Assembly (NCBI RefSeq): GCF_000321225.1
Contig: NW_004450302.1
Span: 1,713,431-1,777,430 of the forward strand
Direction of reading: 5' to 3'
Length of the DNA: 64,000 nucleotides
Source: Odobenus rosmarus divergens
Taxonomy: Eukaryota; Chordata; Mammalia; Carnivora; Odobenidae
Below, piece by piece: positions 1-12,019 of the stretch (positions within the stretch are counted from its first letter, which is position 1; each line of letters begins with the position of its first letter). The notes beneath the pieces are model-generated. The model saw only the letters and a list, made by a program, of their open reading frames with translations, did not search any database and was not told the DNA's origin. The translations under genes and the position numbers were made by a program.

Positions 1-199
1 CTCTATTCTATCAGAAAGTGAGTAGGGCTTATCATGGGGGGCCGGAGAGCCATTTGGCTGAGCCCTCGCAGTCACAAAAGAGCTCAAACTTAGATCTTTG
101 ACTTCATCTCCAAATGAGATTACAATATAGTCACAAAGACACACAAAAGAGATAAAAACATTTATTACGCAGTTTTATTTTATTTTTTAATTTTTTTTT

Positions 200-386
200 A
201 AAGATTTTATTTATTTATTTGAGAGAGAGAGAATGAGAGATAGAGAGCATGAGAGGGAAGAGGGTCAGAGGGAGAAGCAGACTCCCCGCCGAACAGGGAG
301 CCCAATGCGGGACTCAATCCCGGGACTCCAGGATCATGACCTGAGCCGAAGGCAGTGACTTAACCAACTGAGCCACCCAGGCGCCC
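200..386 (-). mobile_element. Can-SINE
   Basis: T-rich tail at left, tRNA-like head ending ctgagccacccaggcgccc at right. ttacgcagtttta occurs at 165-177 and again at 429-441, enclosing this element plus a tail-only SINE stub at 398-428. Confidence 0.9.
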
Positions 387-660
387 AAAAGTAGGATTTT
401 TTTTTAATATTTTATTTATTTATTCATGTTACGCAGTTTTAAGTGTATGTCTCCATACCAGGCCACACTTCCTGTAGGTGTCCTGAGAATTAATAGTTGT
501 TATGAGTCCTTTCGTTATCTTGGGACCAGCAGTTGTATGGCAAAGTGGTTTTTGTTTGGAATTCTAATTTATTAAATGTAAATATTTAAAAATTTAGTGC
601 AAATTTTATAACACTGCTTTGGCATTTCTTCATTTTGTAATAAATCAGGACTTTAAAACT

Positions 661-852
661 TAGGGTTGCCAGATGTAGCAAGGAAAAATACAGAACACCC
701 AGTTAAATTTTAATTTCAGATAAATAAAGTAATTTTTTTGGATGAATATGTAGCATACAAAATTAGGGACATATTTACACTTAACAAAGTGTTTATTGTT
801 CATCTGAAATTAAAATTTAACTGGGTGTCCTGTATTTTATCTGGCAGCCCTA
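661..852. mobile_element. Palindromic DNA-transposon remnant (MITE-like)
   Basis: The terminal TAGGGTTGCCAGAT is inverted at the other end as ATCTGGCAGCCCTA. The arms match over about 60 bp, including acacccagttaaattttaa and its complement. A TA at each end fits a TA target duplication of mariner type. The family name is not certain. Confidence 0.75.
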
Positions 853-891
853 GTAATGACATACTCAGTCTTTCCATTTCTGTGTACCCTG

Positions 892-1135
892 GCGTGGGCA
901 GAAAAAGCAAGTAACGTTCATTGAGTGTCTGCTATGGATCAGCCAAGTACATTACAAGTGAGATCTCATTTTAATCTTGCCACAGGCTTATGGCACAACC
1001 CTATATTATCACTCCACAGTCCTATGACACAGTCCTATCTTATCACTCCATTTTATAAGTAAACACAAAGCTGGTTATTTACTCAAGGTGAGACAGCAGA
1101 CATGGGATGGATGAAGAATCAAATTCAAGTTTGCT
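892..1135 (+). repeat. MIR-like fragment
   Basis: Contains the MIR-like pattern of attgagtgtctgctatg, followed by a cattttataagt-type segment. Diverged. Confidence 0.4.
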
Positions 1136-1217
1136 TCCCCAATCTGTACTTTCTCTCTCTCAGTGCACTTTCTACCAGAAAGCTTTCACATGGCTTTTTT
1201 AAAGATTTTAATCAAAA

Positions 1218-1603
1218 AGAGATAGAGTTCTCTTGCCATTTGCAACGACATGGTTGGAGCTAGAGAGTATAATGCTAAGCAAAATAAGTCAGACAGAGAA
1301 AGACAAATACCGTATTATTTCACTCATATGTAGAATTTAAGAAACAAAAAAGCAAAGGAAAAAAATGAGAGTCAAAGCAAGACTTCTAATCATAGACAAC
1401 AATCTGATGGTTACCAGAGGGGAGGTGGGGGGGTTAAATGGGTGACGGAAATTAAGGCGTGTGCTTGGGATGAGCACAGGGTGATGTATGGAAGTGTTGA
1501 CTCACTATATTGTACACCTGAAACTAATATAACACTGTATGTTAAGTAATTGGAATTAAAATAAAAACTGTAAAATAAGAGAGCATTCTGGAAATACTCC
1601 AAA
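1218..1603 (+). mobile_element. 5'-truncated caniform L1 3' end
   Basis: Typical L1 3' end (caacgacatggttggagct, aaataagtcagacag, ending ttggaattaaaataaaaact). Possible TSD gattttaatcaaaa at 1204-1217, with a near match ggatttttaatcaaaac at 1604. About 35 bp between the L1 end and the right TSD are unexplained. Confidence 0.65.
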
Positions 1604-1855
1604 GGATTTTTAATCAAAACTTAATATTCCATGTGAAATATTTTATTATATCTAATTGTGTTTGCATGGCATGGAATGTAATTATAAATGAATCTGCATA
1701 GCCTGACATGTTTCAAGGAATTTTAATGAATTTTGCCTTAGGAAGGTCAGATAATCTCTTTGGAACTCGGTTTCCTCATCTGTGAAAAGAAGGTGTTTTG
1801 TGACAACTAACGTGCTTTCCAGTCCTCTACCTTTGGGATTTCCACGCCTCATGCG

Positions 1856-1881
1856 GGGTGGGGGGGGTGGGGGGGGTGGGG
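1856..1881 (+). repeat. G-run block (G-quadruplex potential)
   Basis: Four G runs of 3-8 separated by single T. No gene nearby. Confidence 0.6.
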
Positions 1882-2365
1882 AACGACGGATTAAGATCTT
1901 TTACGGCTCTCTGCTGCCACCTGCCGGAAAAATTACAGCGCCCATTTCTGCTTGAAATGTGCTCTGTTCAGTGACCAGCCAGTACCCTTGATCCTGAGGC
2001 TTGTTTACTTAATAATTTCAGTCAATTAATGAGAATTATAGTTTTCTGAGTTTTCTCAGTTTCAGTGTTTTCAATTTGTAAAACAGTCCAAATGAGTCAT
2101 GCCTGAACTTTGACCATCTGGAAATTAATTTTTTAGCAGGTTTTCCCACAGGGATGTACTTTTTATACTTGTCCGGTGTTTTGCAATGACTGTCCTGCCA
2201 AATCTACTCACATGGAATTTGCTTTAATACTTGCCCTTAGTAAAAACAAAACAAAACAAAAAATTGCCATTAGTGTTGCATTCATGAGGTCTTATAAAAA
2301 GTATTTAGTAGAACAGAAAAAAGATATTTTGCTTAAAGTATCTTTTAAAGATTTCTTTCTTTTTT

Positions 2366-2512
2366 TAAAGATTTTATTTATTTATTCATGAGAGAGAGAG
2401 AGGCAGAGGGAGAAGCAGGCTCCCCACTGAGCAGGGACCGTATCCCAGGACCCCGGGATCACGACCCAAGCAGAAGGCGGACGCCTAATTGACTGAGCCA
2501 CCCAGGCACCCC
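2366..2512 (-). mobile_element. Can-SINE, shortened
   Basis: Head ctgagccacccaggcacccc and gagagagagaggcag body. Lacks part of the central region of the longer copies. Confidence 0.85.
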
Positions 2513-2689
2513 TAGAGTCTAGTTTTTTTAACTGGAAAAAAAAATTCCTAAATTAAAGGCTGGGTTGTATGTTCACTATACTGGAATTAAAATAAAAAAA
2601 CTTAAAAAAATTAAGGCTCAGTAATGGCCTTAGAATTTTTTTTTACAAATAGACTATTTTTTAGAGTTTTAGGCTCCCAACAAAATTGA

Positions 2690-3780
2690 GTGGAAGTTAT
2701 AGAAGTTTTCCATATGCCCGTGCCCCACCCTTACACACGCACAGCCTCCCCCTGCATCAGCATCCCCCACCAGAGTGGTACACTTGTTAAAACTGATGAA
2801 CTTATATAGATACATCACTGTCACCCGAAGTCCACAGTTCACATGAGGGTTCACTCTTGGTGTTGTACATTCTATGGGTTTTGACAAATGTATCATGACA
2901 TGTATCCACCATTATAGTATCATACAAAATATTTTCAGTACCCTAAAAATCCTCTGCCTTCTGCCTCTTCAATCCTCCCTCCTCCCCAGTCCTTGGCAAT
3001 TCCTGGTCCTTTTACTATCTCCATAGTTTTTTGCCTTTTCCACATGTGTAATTGGAATCACACAATATGCTGCCTTTCAGACTGACTTCTTTCACTTGGT
3101 AATATGCATTTAAGTTTTCTCTGTGTCTTTTCATGGTTTGATAGCTCATTTCTTTTTAGCACTGAATAATATTCCATTGACTGGATGTACCGCAATTTGT
3201 TTACCTGTTCACCTACTGAAAGACATCTCGGTTGCTTTCAAGTTTTGACAGTTATGAATAAAGCTGCTATAAACATTCATGTGCAGGTTTCTGTGTGACA
3301 TAAGCTTTCAACTCCTTTGGGTAAATACCAAGGAGCATGATTCCTGGATCATCTGGTAAGAATATGTTCAGTTTTGTAAGAGATCACCAAACTGCTTTCC
3401 AGAATGGCTGTACCATTTTGCATTCCCACCAGCAATAAATCACAGTTCCTATTGCTCCACATACTCACCAGCATCTGGTGTTGTCAGAGTTTGGGATTTG
3501 GGCCATTCTAATAGGTGTGTCCTGGGATGGTTGTTTAAATTTGCAGTTCCTTGATGACAACATGATGATGTGGAGCATGTTTTCATCTGCTTATTTGCTA
3601 TTTGTGTATCTTTTTCTGTGAGGTATCTCTTCAGGTCTTTTGCTCATTGTTCAGTTAGGTTGTTCATTTTCTTAGTTGAGTTTTAGAAGTTCTTTGTATA
3701 TTTTGGATAACAGTCCTTTATAAACTATGTCTTTTGCAAGTATTTGCTCCCACTCTGTGGCTCATTGACCTTAATTTTAA
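2690..3780 (-). mobile_element. Old L1 (L1M-type) 3' part
   Basis: Reverse-orientation L1 ORF2/3' end pattern (gaataatattccattg, ataaagctgctataaacat, ccagaatggctgtaccat). Diverged and without a long open frame. It is the host of the younger L1 that follows. Confidence 0.7.
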
Positions 3781-4326
3781 ATTTTTTTATTGTTATGTTA
3801 ATCACCATACATTACATCATTAGTTTTTGATGTAGTGTTCCATGATTCATTGTTTGTGCATAACACCCAGTGCTCCACGCAGAATGTGCCCTCTTTAATA
3901 CCCATCACCAGGCTAACCCATCCCCCCAACCCCTCCCCTCTAGAACCCTCAGTTTGTTTTTCAGAGTCCATCGTCTCTCATGATTCGTCTCCCCCTCTGA
4001 CTTACTCCCCTTCATTCTTCCCCTCCTGCTATCTTCTTCTTTTTCTTTTTTCTTAACATATGTTGCATTATTTGTTTCAGAGGTACAGATCTGTGATTCA
4101 ACAGTCTTGCACAATTCACAGCGCTCACCATAGCACATACCCTACCCACTGTCTATCACCCAGCCACCCCATTCCTCCCACCCCCCACCACTCCAGCAAC
4201 CCTCAGTTTGTTTCCTGAGATTAAGAATTTCTCATATCAGTGAGGTCATATGATACATGTCTTTCTCTGATTGACTTATTTCACTCAGCATAACACCCTC
4301 CAGTTCCATCCACGTCGTTGCAAATT
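3781..4326 (-). mobile_element. Young 5'-truncated L1 nested in the old L1
   Basis: Starts with a T-rich tail and caniform L1 3' sequence (gttaatcaccatacattac; ending ccacgtcgttgcaaattc). It is flanked by near-identical cattgaccttaatttta and cattggccttaatttta, a good TSD. Confidence 0.75.
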
Positions 4327-4796
4327 CATTGGCCTTAATTTTAAAACAAAACCACTTTCCAGAATTCCCATCATAATGCTAAAAGAGCAGTCCGAATAAT
4401 TCAATCATAAAATATAAAATATAGGACTAAATATATTGCCAGTTGGGGTTGAGTCAGCTTCAGAGGGTGGGAGCCAACAGCCAGTCCCTTCATATCTGAA
4501 TCCACATTATCTCAGGGTTTTGTTGTATACTTGCCAGGAGCTTGATGTAATCTGAAGGGCAATAAAATTAGAATCCTACTCCCTTCTAAAAATTAACCTT
4601 GGGGTAGGGCTTCTTTTGAAAGGAGATCAGGAAAAGATTTGGGGGAAAAGAGGTAATACCCACTAATGGCTGTGCTCTCTGTTCCTTCTGCCTCCTGGCT
4701 TCCCAGACAGAACTCTCAACAGGCTTAGATAGTTGAATACATTTATTTATTACCATCTTTCGGTTTATAATGATACTCATTAAAACTTCCAAAACT

Positions 4797-4998
4797 GGGT
4801 GCCTGGGTGGCTCAGTTGGTTAAGCCACTGCCTTCGGCTCAGGTCATGATCCTGGAGTCCCAGGATCGAGTCCCACATCGGGCTCCCTGCTCAGCGGGGA
4901 GTCTGCTTCTCCCTCTGACCCTCTTCCCTCTCGTGCTCTCTATCTCTCATTCTCTCTCTCTCTCAAATAAATAAATAAAATCTTTAAAAAAAAAAAAA
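4797..4998 (+). mobile_element. Can-SINE, full length
   Basis: Head gggtgcctgggtggctcag, CT-rich body, (AATAAA) and A tail. It is flanked by aaaacttccaaaact-like sequence on both sides. Confidence 0.92.
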
Positions 4999-5795
4999 CT
5001 TCCAAAACTACTTTCCAACCCTTCCATTTATGGTACCGTAATATGCAACAGTGCATATTATTAATATTTTTTCTGATAAAACAAATAACGCTGGCTCCAT
5101 ACACAGAGCTTGGAAAACCTGGAAATGCAGAAAAGAAAAAACAACTTAGTTACAGCTCCCTTCATATTGCCATGCAAAAATAATAACTATGCCAACATAT
5201 TAATGGTGTCATTCCTTCCAATATTTGATACACTTAGAGACACATTTTTCCTTCAAAAATAGTATTACACTATACATATGATTTTTGTTAACATATTTGT
5301 TAACATATACTTTTCTAGGCAAATTCTGACGTGACTCAAGTGTGATTCCTCAAACTGGATTCCTGCCAGGATGCTGGAGTTGAAAACCTTGGGAAAGACG
5401 TTTAATTCCTTGGACCTTGGTGTCGTTGTCTGAAAAGTGAAGAATTTCTTGCCATTCTCCTGTCAAAGCCTATTTTGGGATGATATTTTATCACTATGTC
5501 ACATCCTGAGGACTCTATGTAACAGCCCCTAGCTCCACATACGCTCAGTTTATACGGTTTATTTTTTGTTATTATGTATTTTTTGTTATTTATGTATTTT
5601 CAACTGCCCTATGCAAATCATTGGAATCTGCCTTATTATTTTTGCTAGCAATTTTTGTGATTCAGCTGACTAGTCTTTAAAAATAAAAAATAAAAATAAA
5701 ATATCATCTTTTTAGTAAAAAAGGATGACAAAAGAGAAGCTAAAATATCCCTCATTGGGCTTTACTCTTGATGTGTAAAGAAATAAATGCTCAAG

Positions 5796-5992
5796 GGGCA
5801 CCTGGGTGGCTCAGTCATTAAGCATCTGCCTTCAGCTCAGGTCATGATCCCAGGGTCCTGGGATCGAGCCCCACATCAGGCTCCCTGCTCAGCGGGAAGC
5901 CTGCTTCTCCCTCTCCCACTCCCCCTGCTTGTGTTCCCTCTCTCGCTGTGTCTCTCTCTGTCAAATAAATAAATAAAATATTTTTTAAAAAA
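5796..5992 (+). mobile_element. Can-SINE, full length
   Basis: Head ggcacctgggtggctcag, with the tgcttgtgttccctctctcg subtype body. Confidence 0.92.
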
Positions 5993-6282
5993 GGGAAGAA
6001 ATGCACAAAAGTAGAGGAGGAAAATCACTATATTTCAATTCAGACAATTATGATTTAGTAAGAAAAAAAGGTAAGAAACTTAGGGACCAAAATAAGGCAA
6101 CATCGATAGAACACAACAAATACCTCAGAAGGATGGAATAGGATTTGGAAACTCTAAGGAAATCCAACTAGAAAGGAAATTACTTTGTCTAAAGAAGGGA
6201 AGTTAGAGGTGGCTTTAACTGCATTCAATTATATAAAAGACATAAGCCAATTATGTGTCTTCTCTATCAAGAACCAACAGGA

Positions 6283-6458
6283 GGGCGCCTGGGTGGCTCA
6301 GGTCGTGATCCTGGAGTCCCGGGATTGAGTCCCGCATCGGGCTTCCTGCTCAGCAGGGAGTCTGCTTCTCCCTCTGACCCTCCCCCCTCTCACGTGAGCT
6401 CTCTCTCTCTCTCATTCTCTCTCTCAAATAAATAAATAAAATCTTAAAAAAAAAAAAA
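6283..6458 (+). mobile_element. Can-SINE with internal promoter deletion
   Basis: The head runs ggcgcctgggtggctcag directly into gtcgtgatcctggag: the segment between two ggctcag repeats is missing. TSD gaaccaacag/gaaccaatag. Confidence 0.9.
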
Positions 6459-6629
6459 GAACCAATAGGAAATTGGTTTAGGCTGTTGTTAGATTAATTT
6501 CTACATTAAAAACTGTTGATAAAGCGATGGAAAAGAAGGCAAAATGTACCAAAAATGGAAAATGTGCTAACCTTTTGTACAGGGACGGCTGTTACACCCT
6601 GACATCTGCTCTTTCCTTCTTTTTTTTTT

Positions 6630-6774
6630 CCTTTAAGAGATTTTGGGGGGGGCAGAGGCAGAGGGAGAAGAGAGAGAAAATTTCCAGGAGATGCCATGCC
6701 CAGGACCCTGAGATCATGACCTGAGTGGAAACCAAGAGTCCAACATGCAACCACCTGAGCCATCCAGATGCCCC
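6630..6774 (-). mobile_element. Old diverged Can-SINE
   Basis: Recognisable only by gatcatgacctgagtgg and the head gagccatccagatgcccc. Confidence 0.75.
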
Positions 6775-6867
6775 CTGTTCCTCCCTTCTTACATAGTAAC
6801 AGAATCCCCTATTTTTCAGTTGGGCACAGGGCCCTATGAAATATTTTCTAGTTAAGAGTGACCATGT

Positions 6868-7052
6868 GGGCGCCTGGGTGGCTCAGTTGGTTAAGCCACT
6901 GCCTTCGGCTCAGGTCATGATCCTGGGGTCCCGGGATCGAATCCTGCATCGGGCTCCCTGCTCAGCGGGGAGTCTGCCTCTCCCTCTGACCCTCTTCCCT
7001 CTCGTGCTCTCTATCTCTCAAATAAATAAATAAAATCTTAGGGAAAAAAAAA
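6868..7052 (+). mobile_element. Can-SINE, full length
   Basis: Perfect 13-bp TSD agagtgaccatgt on both sides, implying a recent insertion. Confidence 0.93.
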
Positions 7053-7120
7053 AGAGTGACCATGTTACTAAGTTCTGACCAAATCCATGTCAAGGAAAGA
7101 GTCTTTAAAGGGTCAAAGAG

Positions 7121-7330
7121 GGGGCATCTGGATGGCTCAGTCAGTTAAGCGTCTGACTCTTGGTTTCGGCTCAGGTCATGATCTTAGGTTCATGGGATTG
7201 AGCCCCACATCAGGCTCTGTGCTCAGTGGGGAGTCTGCTTCTCTCCCTCTCCCTCTGCTCCTCCCCACATTTGTGTGTGCTCTCTCTCTCTCTCAAATAA
7301 ATAAATTTTTAAAAATAATAATAATAAAAC
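7121..7330 (+). mobile_element. Older Can-SINE subfamily
   Basis: Has the gtctgactcttggtttcgg box typical of older copies and a taataataat tail. TSD aaagggtcaaaga/aaaggatcagaga. Confidence 0.88.
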
Positions 7331-8068
7331 AAAGGATCAGAGAGAAGTCTCTTCTTCCCCTTTCTTTCTTCCTGCAGGCTGAAATGTGAATATGATGCTT
7401 TGAGTTCAAGCTGCCATCTTGAGCCATGAGGTGGAAGCCACGGCGGGGGAGGGGGGGTAGGATGAAAAGCAAGAAGATAGAAAGAGCCTGGATTCCACAT
7501 GATTGCTAAGCTGCCACACTAGCCCTGATTGCTTATCTCTAAACCTTGTTTATGTGAGAAAAACACATTTTATCTTGCTTAAGCTATAGTAGTTGGGAGT
7601 TCTCTATCACTTGCAGCCTAACCTAATTTTAAGTAATATCACTCTGACAACCAGAAATTAACTTTAAAAACTTTATCCTAAGATGAATATACAAAGTGCT
7701 CCTTGCAGCCTTAAGTAGCAAAATATTGAAAACTATCTAATGATGCAGAACCAATTTAACAAATTTGTATGATATAGCTTATAGTGAAATACTATGTAAC
7801 TAGTAAAAAGAATGAGATCGATTTATATTTTTGACCAGGAAAGATCCCATCAGGAAGGAAATGTACCAAAGTGGCATTAGTAGTTATCACCCGGTAGAAA
7901 GATTAGGTTGATTTTGGTGGTGGGTGGTGGGGTGGGGCGAGAAGTGGGGCTTGTGTACATTTTTACATTTTTTTTTCTGCAGTGAACATTGATTTCTTGT
8001 AGGAATTTTCAATTAATATTTTTAGGAAGAAACCCAGCATATTGTTTTAACCTATAAAAATCTGTGGA

Positions 8069-8255
8069 GGGGCGCCTGAGTGGCTCAGTCCTTGAGCGTC
8101 TGCCTTCGGCTCAGGTCATGGTCCCAGGATCCTGGGATCGAGCCCCGCATCGGGCTCCCTGGTCGGCGGGAAGCTTGCTTCTCCCTCTCCCACTCCCCCT
8201 GCTTGTGTTCCCTCTCTCACTGTGTCTCTCTCTGTCAAATAAATAAAATCTTAAA
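8069..8255 (+). mobile_element. Can-SINE
   Basis: TSD aaaaatctgtgga on both sides. Tgttccctctctcac subtype. Confidence 0.93.
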
Positions 8256-8456
8256 AAAAAATCTGTGGAATTTCCTCCCCCAAAGTTTTTATAGAATGTT
8301 ACAGGTAACCAGCTATTTTTGAATAATTTAGGCCGGTTTTCCCCCTACTCTGAAATTCAGGGGTGAAGATATAATGTTATCACACAGTATCAACCAAAGG
8401 TAAAGGGAATGATATTCAAGACTTTTGTGACATACTAGTGAGATGCTCATTTTCTT

Positions 8457-8644
8457 TTTTTTTTAAGATTTTATTTATTTACCTGAGAGAGAGAATGAGA
8501 GATAGCACAAGAGGGAAGAGGGTCAGAGGGAGAAGCAGACTCCCTGCTGAGCAGGTAGCCCGATGTGGGACTCGATCCCGGGACTCCAGGATCATGACCC
8601 GAGCCGAAGGCAGTCGCTTAAGCAACTGAGCCACCCAGGCACCC
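8457..8644 (-). mobile_element. Can-SINE
   Basis: Perfect TSD agatgctcattttctt at 8441 and 8645. Confidence 0.93.
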
Positions 8645-9070
8645 AGATGCTCATTTTCTTAAATAAAAATAATTGCAACCCATCTCCCTGCCCACACGTG
8701 GCACATCTGGGAGTCAATTCATATTTGGATCCTTGCAAGATTCTGAGTATCAAGTAAAACAGCTACAGCACCATCTAAGTTTGGGTGGGTGTACGTGTGT
8801 GTATGGGATTGTAGCAGAAGCAGAGAGGAAATACCAAGTGAACTAACTCATCTCTAAGTTGAGACTCCATTGCTAGTGCTTTCAAAGACTCACGGAATAA
8901 CAGGATAACCAAGACCTGTACATAATTAACCATGAGTCAAGGCAGAATGAAGCGCCTTTAGAGCAGTCCAGAATGAAGAAGTTTCAAAAGAGGAAAAACA
9001 TTTCTCATTGTAGGGATTTTTAAAGGTTTAAGATGCTTAGAGGAAGTAGCCTGGGAAATGGCCTAAGTCC

Positions 9071-9230
9071 ATATACCTCAAACTTGACTGTGGATTTTGT
9101 TAATGCATTTTAACATGCATTGGTTCTGATTTGGGAGGCCTGGAGCAGGGTCTGAGATTCTGCATTTCCAACAAGCTCTCAGGTCAGGCTGTTGGTCCTG
9201 GGACTCCTCTTCCAGAAGCAATGGTCTAAA
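9071..9230 (+). mobile_element. MER5A-like hAT fragment
   Basis: Matches the MER5A pattern: a gcattggttctgat-type middle, then gagattctgcatttccaacaag. Confidence 0.6.
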
Positions 9231-9867
9231 GTTAGGATGTCAAAAGGTAGAGTTTGAAGAAGAAGATTTCTGAGCAGAGAAATCAGCATGAACCACACCA
9301 CCAGGGTGACAGCAAGGGGGTCAGTGTTGGGGAAGTAAGGAGAGTTTGAGGAGTTACCTGGAGACATAAAATTCAGCCATACTGAGACAGGCCTTGAAGG
9401 CCAGGTTGAGAAGCTTCTACTTAATTAGAGGCAATAAGGAGCCATTGAAGGCTTTTGGGAAAGGGAATGATATAATCAGTAACTAAAATCTTCATATAAA
9501 TCCCAATGAATAAAACAAGCTTAATAAATCAATAAATATTCGAAGTTAGTTAATTTGGAGTCCATCAACAAACATGTACTCAATGTTCCCCTGCTCTTTA
9601 TGACTACAAAATTAAGTGCAGGGCCTTGGAAGGGGTCTGTCCAAGTAGGAGGCCCTGAAGCTTAAATTTCAGTTGGCTCATGGTAGATCCATCCCCGTCT
9701 CTGTTGTTCTTCCATATATGAAGGATACAAAAGAGATAGAAGGCATCTTAAAGAGTTCACAGTGTCGTTTAGGAGGGAAAGCATACTTATTGAAGAAACA
9801 AGCTACAATGCAAGGTGTGACTCTTAAAGTAGGACCTGGGGGAAGATTTAGAAAGGAGGGAAATAAT

Positions 9868-9984
9868 TTTTTTTAAGTTTATTTATTTTTTCTCTTAGTA
9901 ATCTCTATACCCAACGTGGGGCTGGAACTCACAACCTTGAGATCAAGGGTCGCATGCTCTACTGACTGAGCCAGCCAGGCACCC
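9868..9984 (-). mobile_element. Old short tRNA-type SINE
   Basis: Short form with agtaatctctatacccaacg and gcatgctctactgactgagcc, ending ccaggcaccc. An older class than the CT-rich Can-SINEs. It is the oldest member of the pile-up here. Confidence 0.8.
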
Positions 9985-9998
9985 TGGTAAATCATTTT

Positions 9999-10198
9999 TT
10001 TTTTTAAAGATTTATTTATTTATTTTGAGAGAGTGAGAATGAGAAAGAGAAGGAGAGCACATGAGAGGGGGGAGGGCCAGAGGGAGAAGCAGGCTCGTCG
10101 CTGAGCAGGGAGCCCGATGTGGGACTCGATCCCAGGACTCCAGGATAATGACCTGAGCCGAAGGCAGTCGCTTAACCAACTAAGCCACCCAGGCGCCC
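9999..10198 (-). mobile_element. Can-SINE, second of three stacked
   Basis: Flanked by tggtaaatcattttt at 9985 and 10199. Confidence 0.92.
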
Positions 10199-10212
10199 TG
10201 GTAAATCATTTT

Positions 10213-10410
10213 TTTTTTTTTAAAGATTTTATTTATTTATTTGACAGAGAGAGAGATGGCGAGAGCAGGAACACAAGCAGGGGGTGTGGGAGAGGGAGAA
10301 GCAGGCTTCCTGCCGAGCAGGGAGCCCGATGTGGGACTCGATCCCAGGACTCTGGGATCATGACCTGAGCCGAAGGCAGACGCTTAACGACTGAGCCACT
10401 CGGGCGCCCC
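10213..10410 (-). mobile_element. Can-SINE, third of three stacked
   Basis: Inserted at the same target as its left neighbour; tggtaaatcatt recurs at 10411. Different subfamily (acaagcaggggg) from that neighbour. Confidence 0.92.
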
Positions 10411-11252
10411 TGGTAAATCATTTCTGATGGAAGTTTCAACACAAGGAGGTAGGCGTAAATCTGCTAAGGAGACACCTCCCCCATCCATTCTCCCAACCCC
10501 TCATCCCCACAGGAGTAGCAGGTCTGTCTCCTTGGGAAGGAACAGAATACATGTTAGTCCAGGTCAGGTGCTTGTGACCCTTAGCTACTAGAAGGCAGAA
10601 ACTGTACTTACCCTGCAGTTACCACTGGGCGTGGCAGAAAGTAGGCTTGGATCAAATATAACAAATGAATGAACAAGTAGAGGGAAAGAGATGATAGAGA
10701 ACACTGAAGAAATGGCAGAGATTTGAGTGTGATGTGGCTGGCAAGACAAAGTAACTGTACATTCTTGAGATGGGAAATGACAACGTGGACCCAAAGTACT
10801 TCTCCCTTAACTGGATTGCCAATCCAGTGGGCACCAGTAGTATTCATCTAACAGATACCTTGTGGAACTCAGCAGCACTCGGCACTACTGACCATGCCTC
10901 ATTCTTGAAGCACTCCATTTCCAGCTTCCACGACTCCATTCTCTCCTGGCTTTTGGCAGTTTACTCGCCAGAGCCTCTTTTTGAATTCCTCTAAGAACTT
11001 GTCTTACTTTTCTCCATCTTTGAATGTCCATAAATGTATTATCTCCAGCCCAGAGTTTTTCTTCCAACCTCCAGATAACTACTTTCGTGATAGCTCTACT
11101 TGGATGTTTCCTAGACACATCAAATTTACTATCTGCAAAATTAAACTCTTCATTTTCTGCTAGAAACACTCCTCCCCACTTGCGTATCTTAGTAAATGGG
11201 ATTAACATCCACCCACTCATTAAAATCAGAAGCCTGGGAATCATTCATATCT

Positions 11253-11448
11253 TTTTTTTTTTAAGATTTTATTTATTTATTTGAGAGAGAGACACAGCGA
11301 GAGAGGGAACACAAGCAGGGAGAGTGGGAGAGGGAGAAGCAGGCTTCCCGCCGAGCAGGGAGCCCGATGCGGGGCTCGATCCCAGGACTCTGGGATCATG
11401 ACCTGAGCCGAAGGCAGACGCTTAACGACTGAGCCACCCAGGTGTCCC
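11253..11448 (-). mobile_element. Can-SINE
   Basis: TSD tcattcatatctt at 11241 and 11449. Confidence 0.92.
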
Positions 11449-12019
11449 TCATTCATATCTTCTTCCTTTCTCTCCCACCAATGTCTAATACATCAGCAAA
11501 TTCAGTTACTTCTATACCCAAAATATATCTCAAACCTGTCTCTCCAGGGCCACTACTCTAGTCAGGCAACAACATCCTAACGGATCTCCCCTCTTCTATT
11601 TCTACCAGCCTCATTTATTCTCCACATAAAAGCCAGAGAAATCTTTCAGTGATATAAATCAGGTTATATCACTCTCTGCTTAAAGCTCCTCCATGACTTT
11701 CCATGACACTTTGAATAAAATGTAAACTGCTCACCACTCAGAATCTTTGTATCCATTAGGTACTCCTGGCCCACTGCCTAGGGGCTGAGATCTTCATGAA
11801 GCTATAAAAAATGTTTGAGATAGGGAAAAAAAAGAACTAGCTCCAAAAACTACAAAGTCAAAATTAATCAATGTTTGTGACTACATGATATAACAATATG
11901 TCAACTAATCCTAAATGTAAAATCAATCGTTATGTAGTCATTTATGTATTTTATTTTAACAAAGGATGTGGGTATAAAGTGGAGTGGGTCCCGGAAAGCT
12001 CAAGGATATAGAGCCTACA

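Noticed and set aside
5787..5972. Many 60-110 codon frames of type [18 protein letters not shown] across the window
   Set aside because: All are translations of Can-SINE copies, which is why they recur; not genes.
10885..11244. 119-codon frame on the - strand
   Set aside because: Isolated, beside a SINE, no homology recognised and no splice or poly(A) context.
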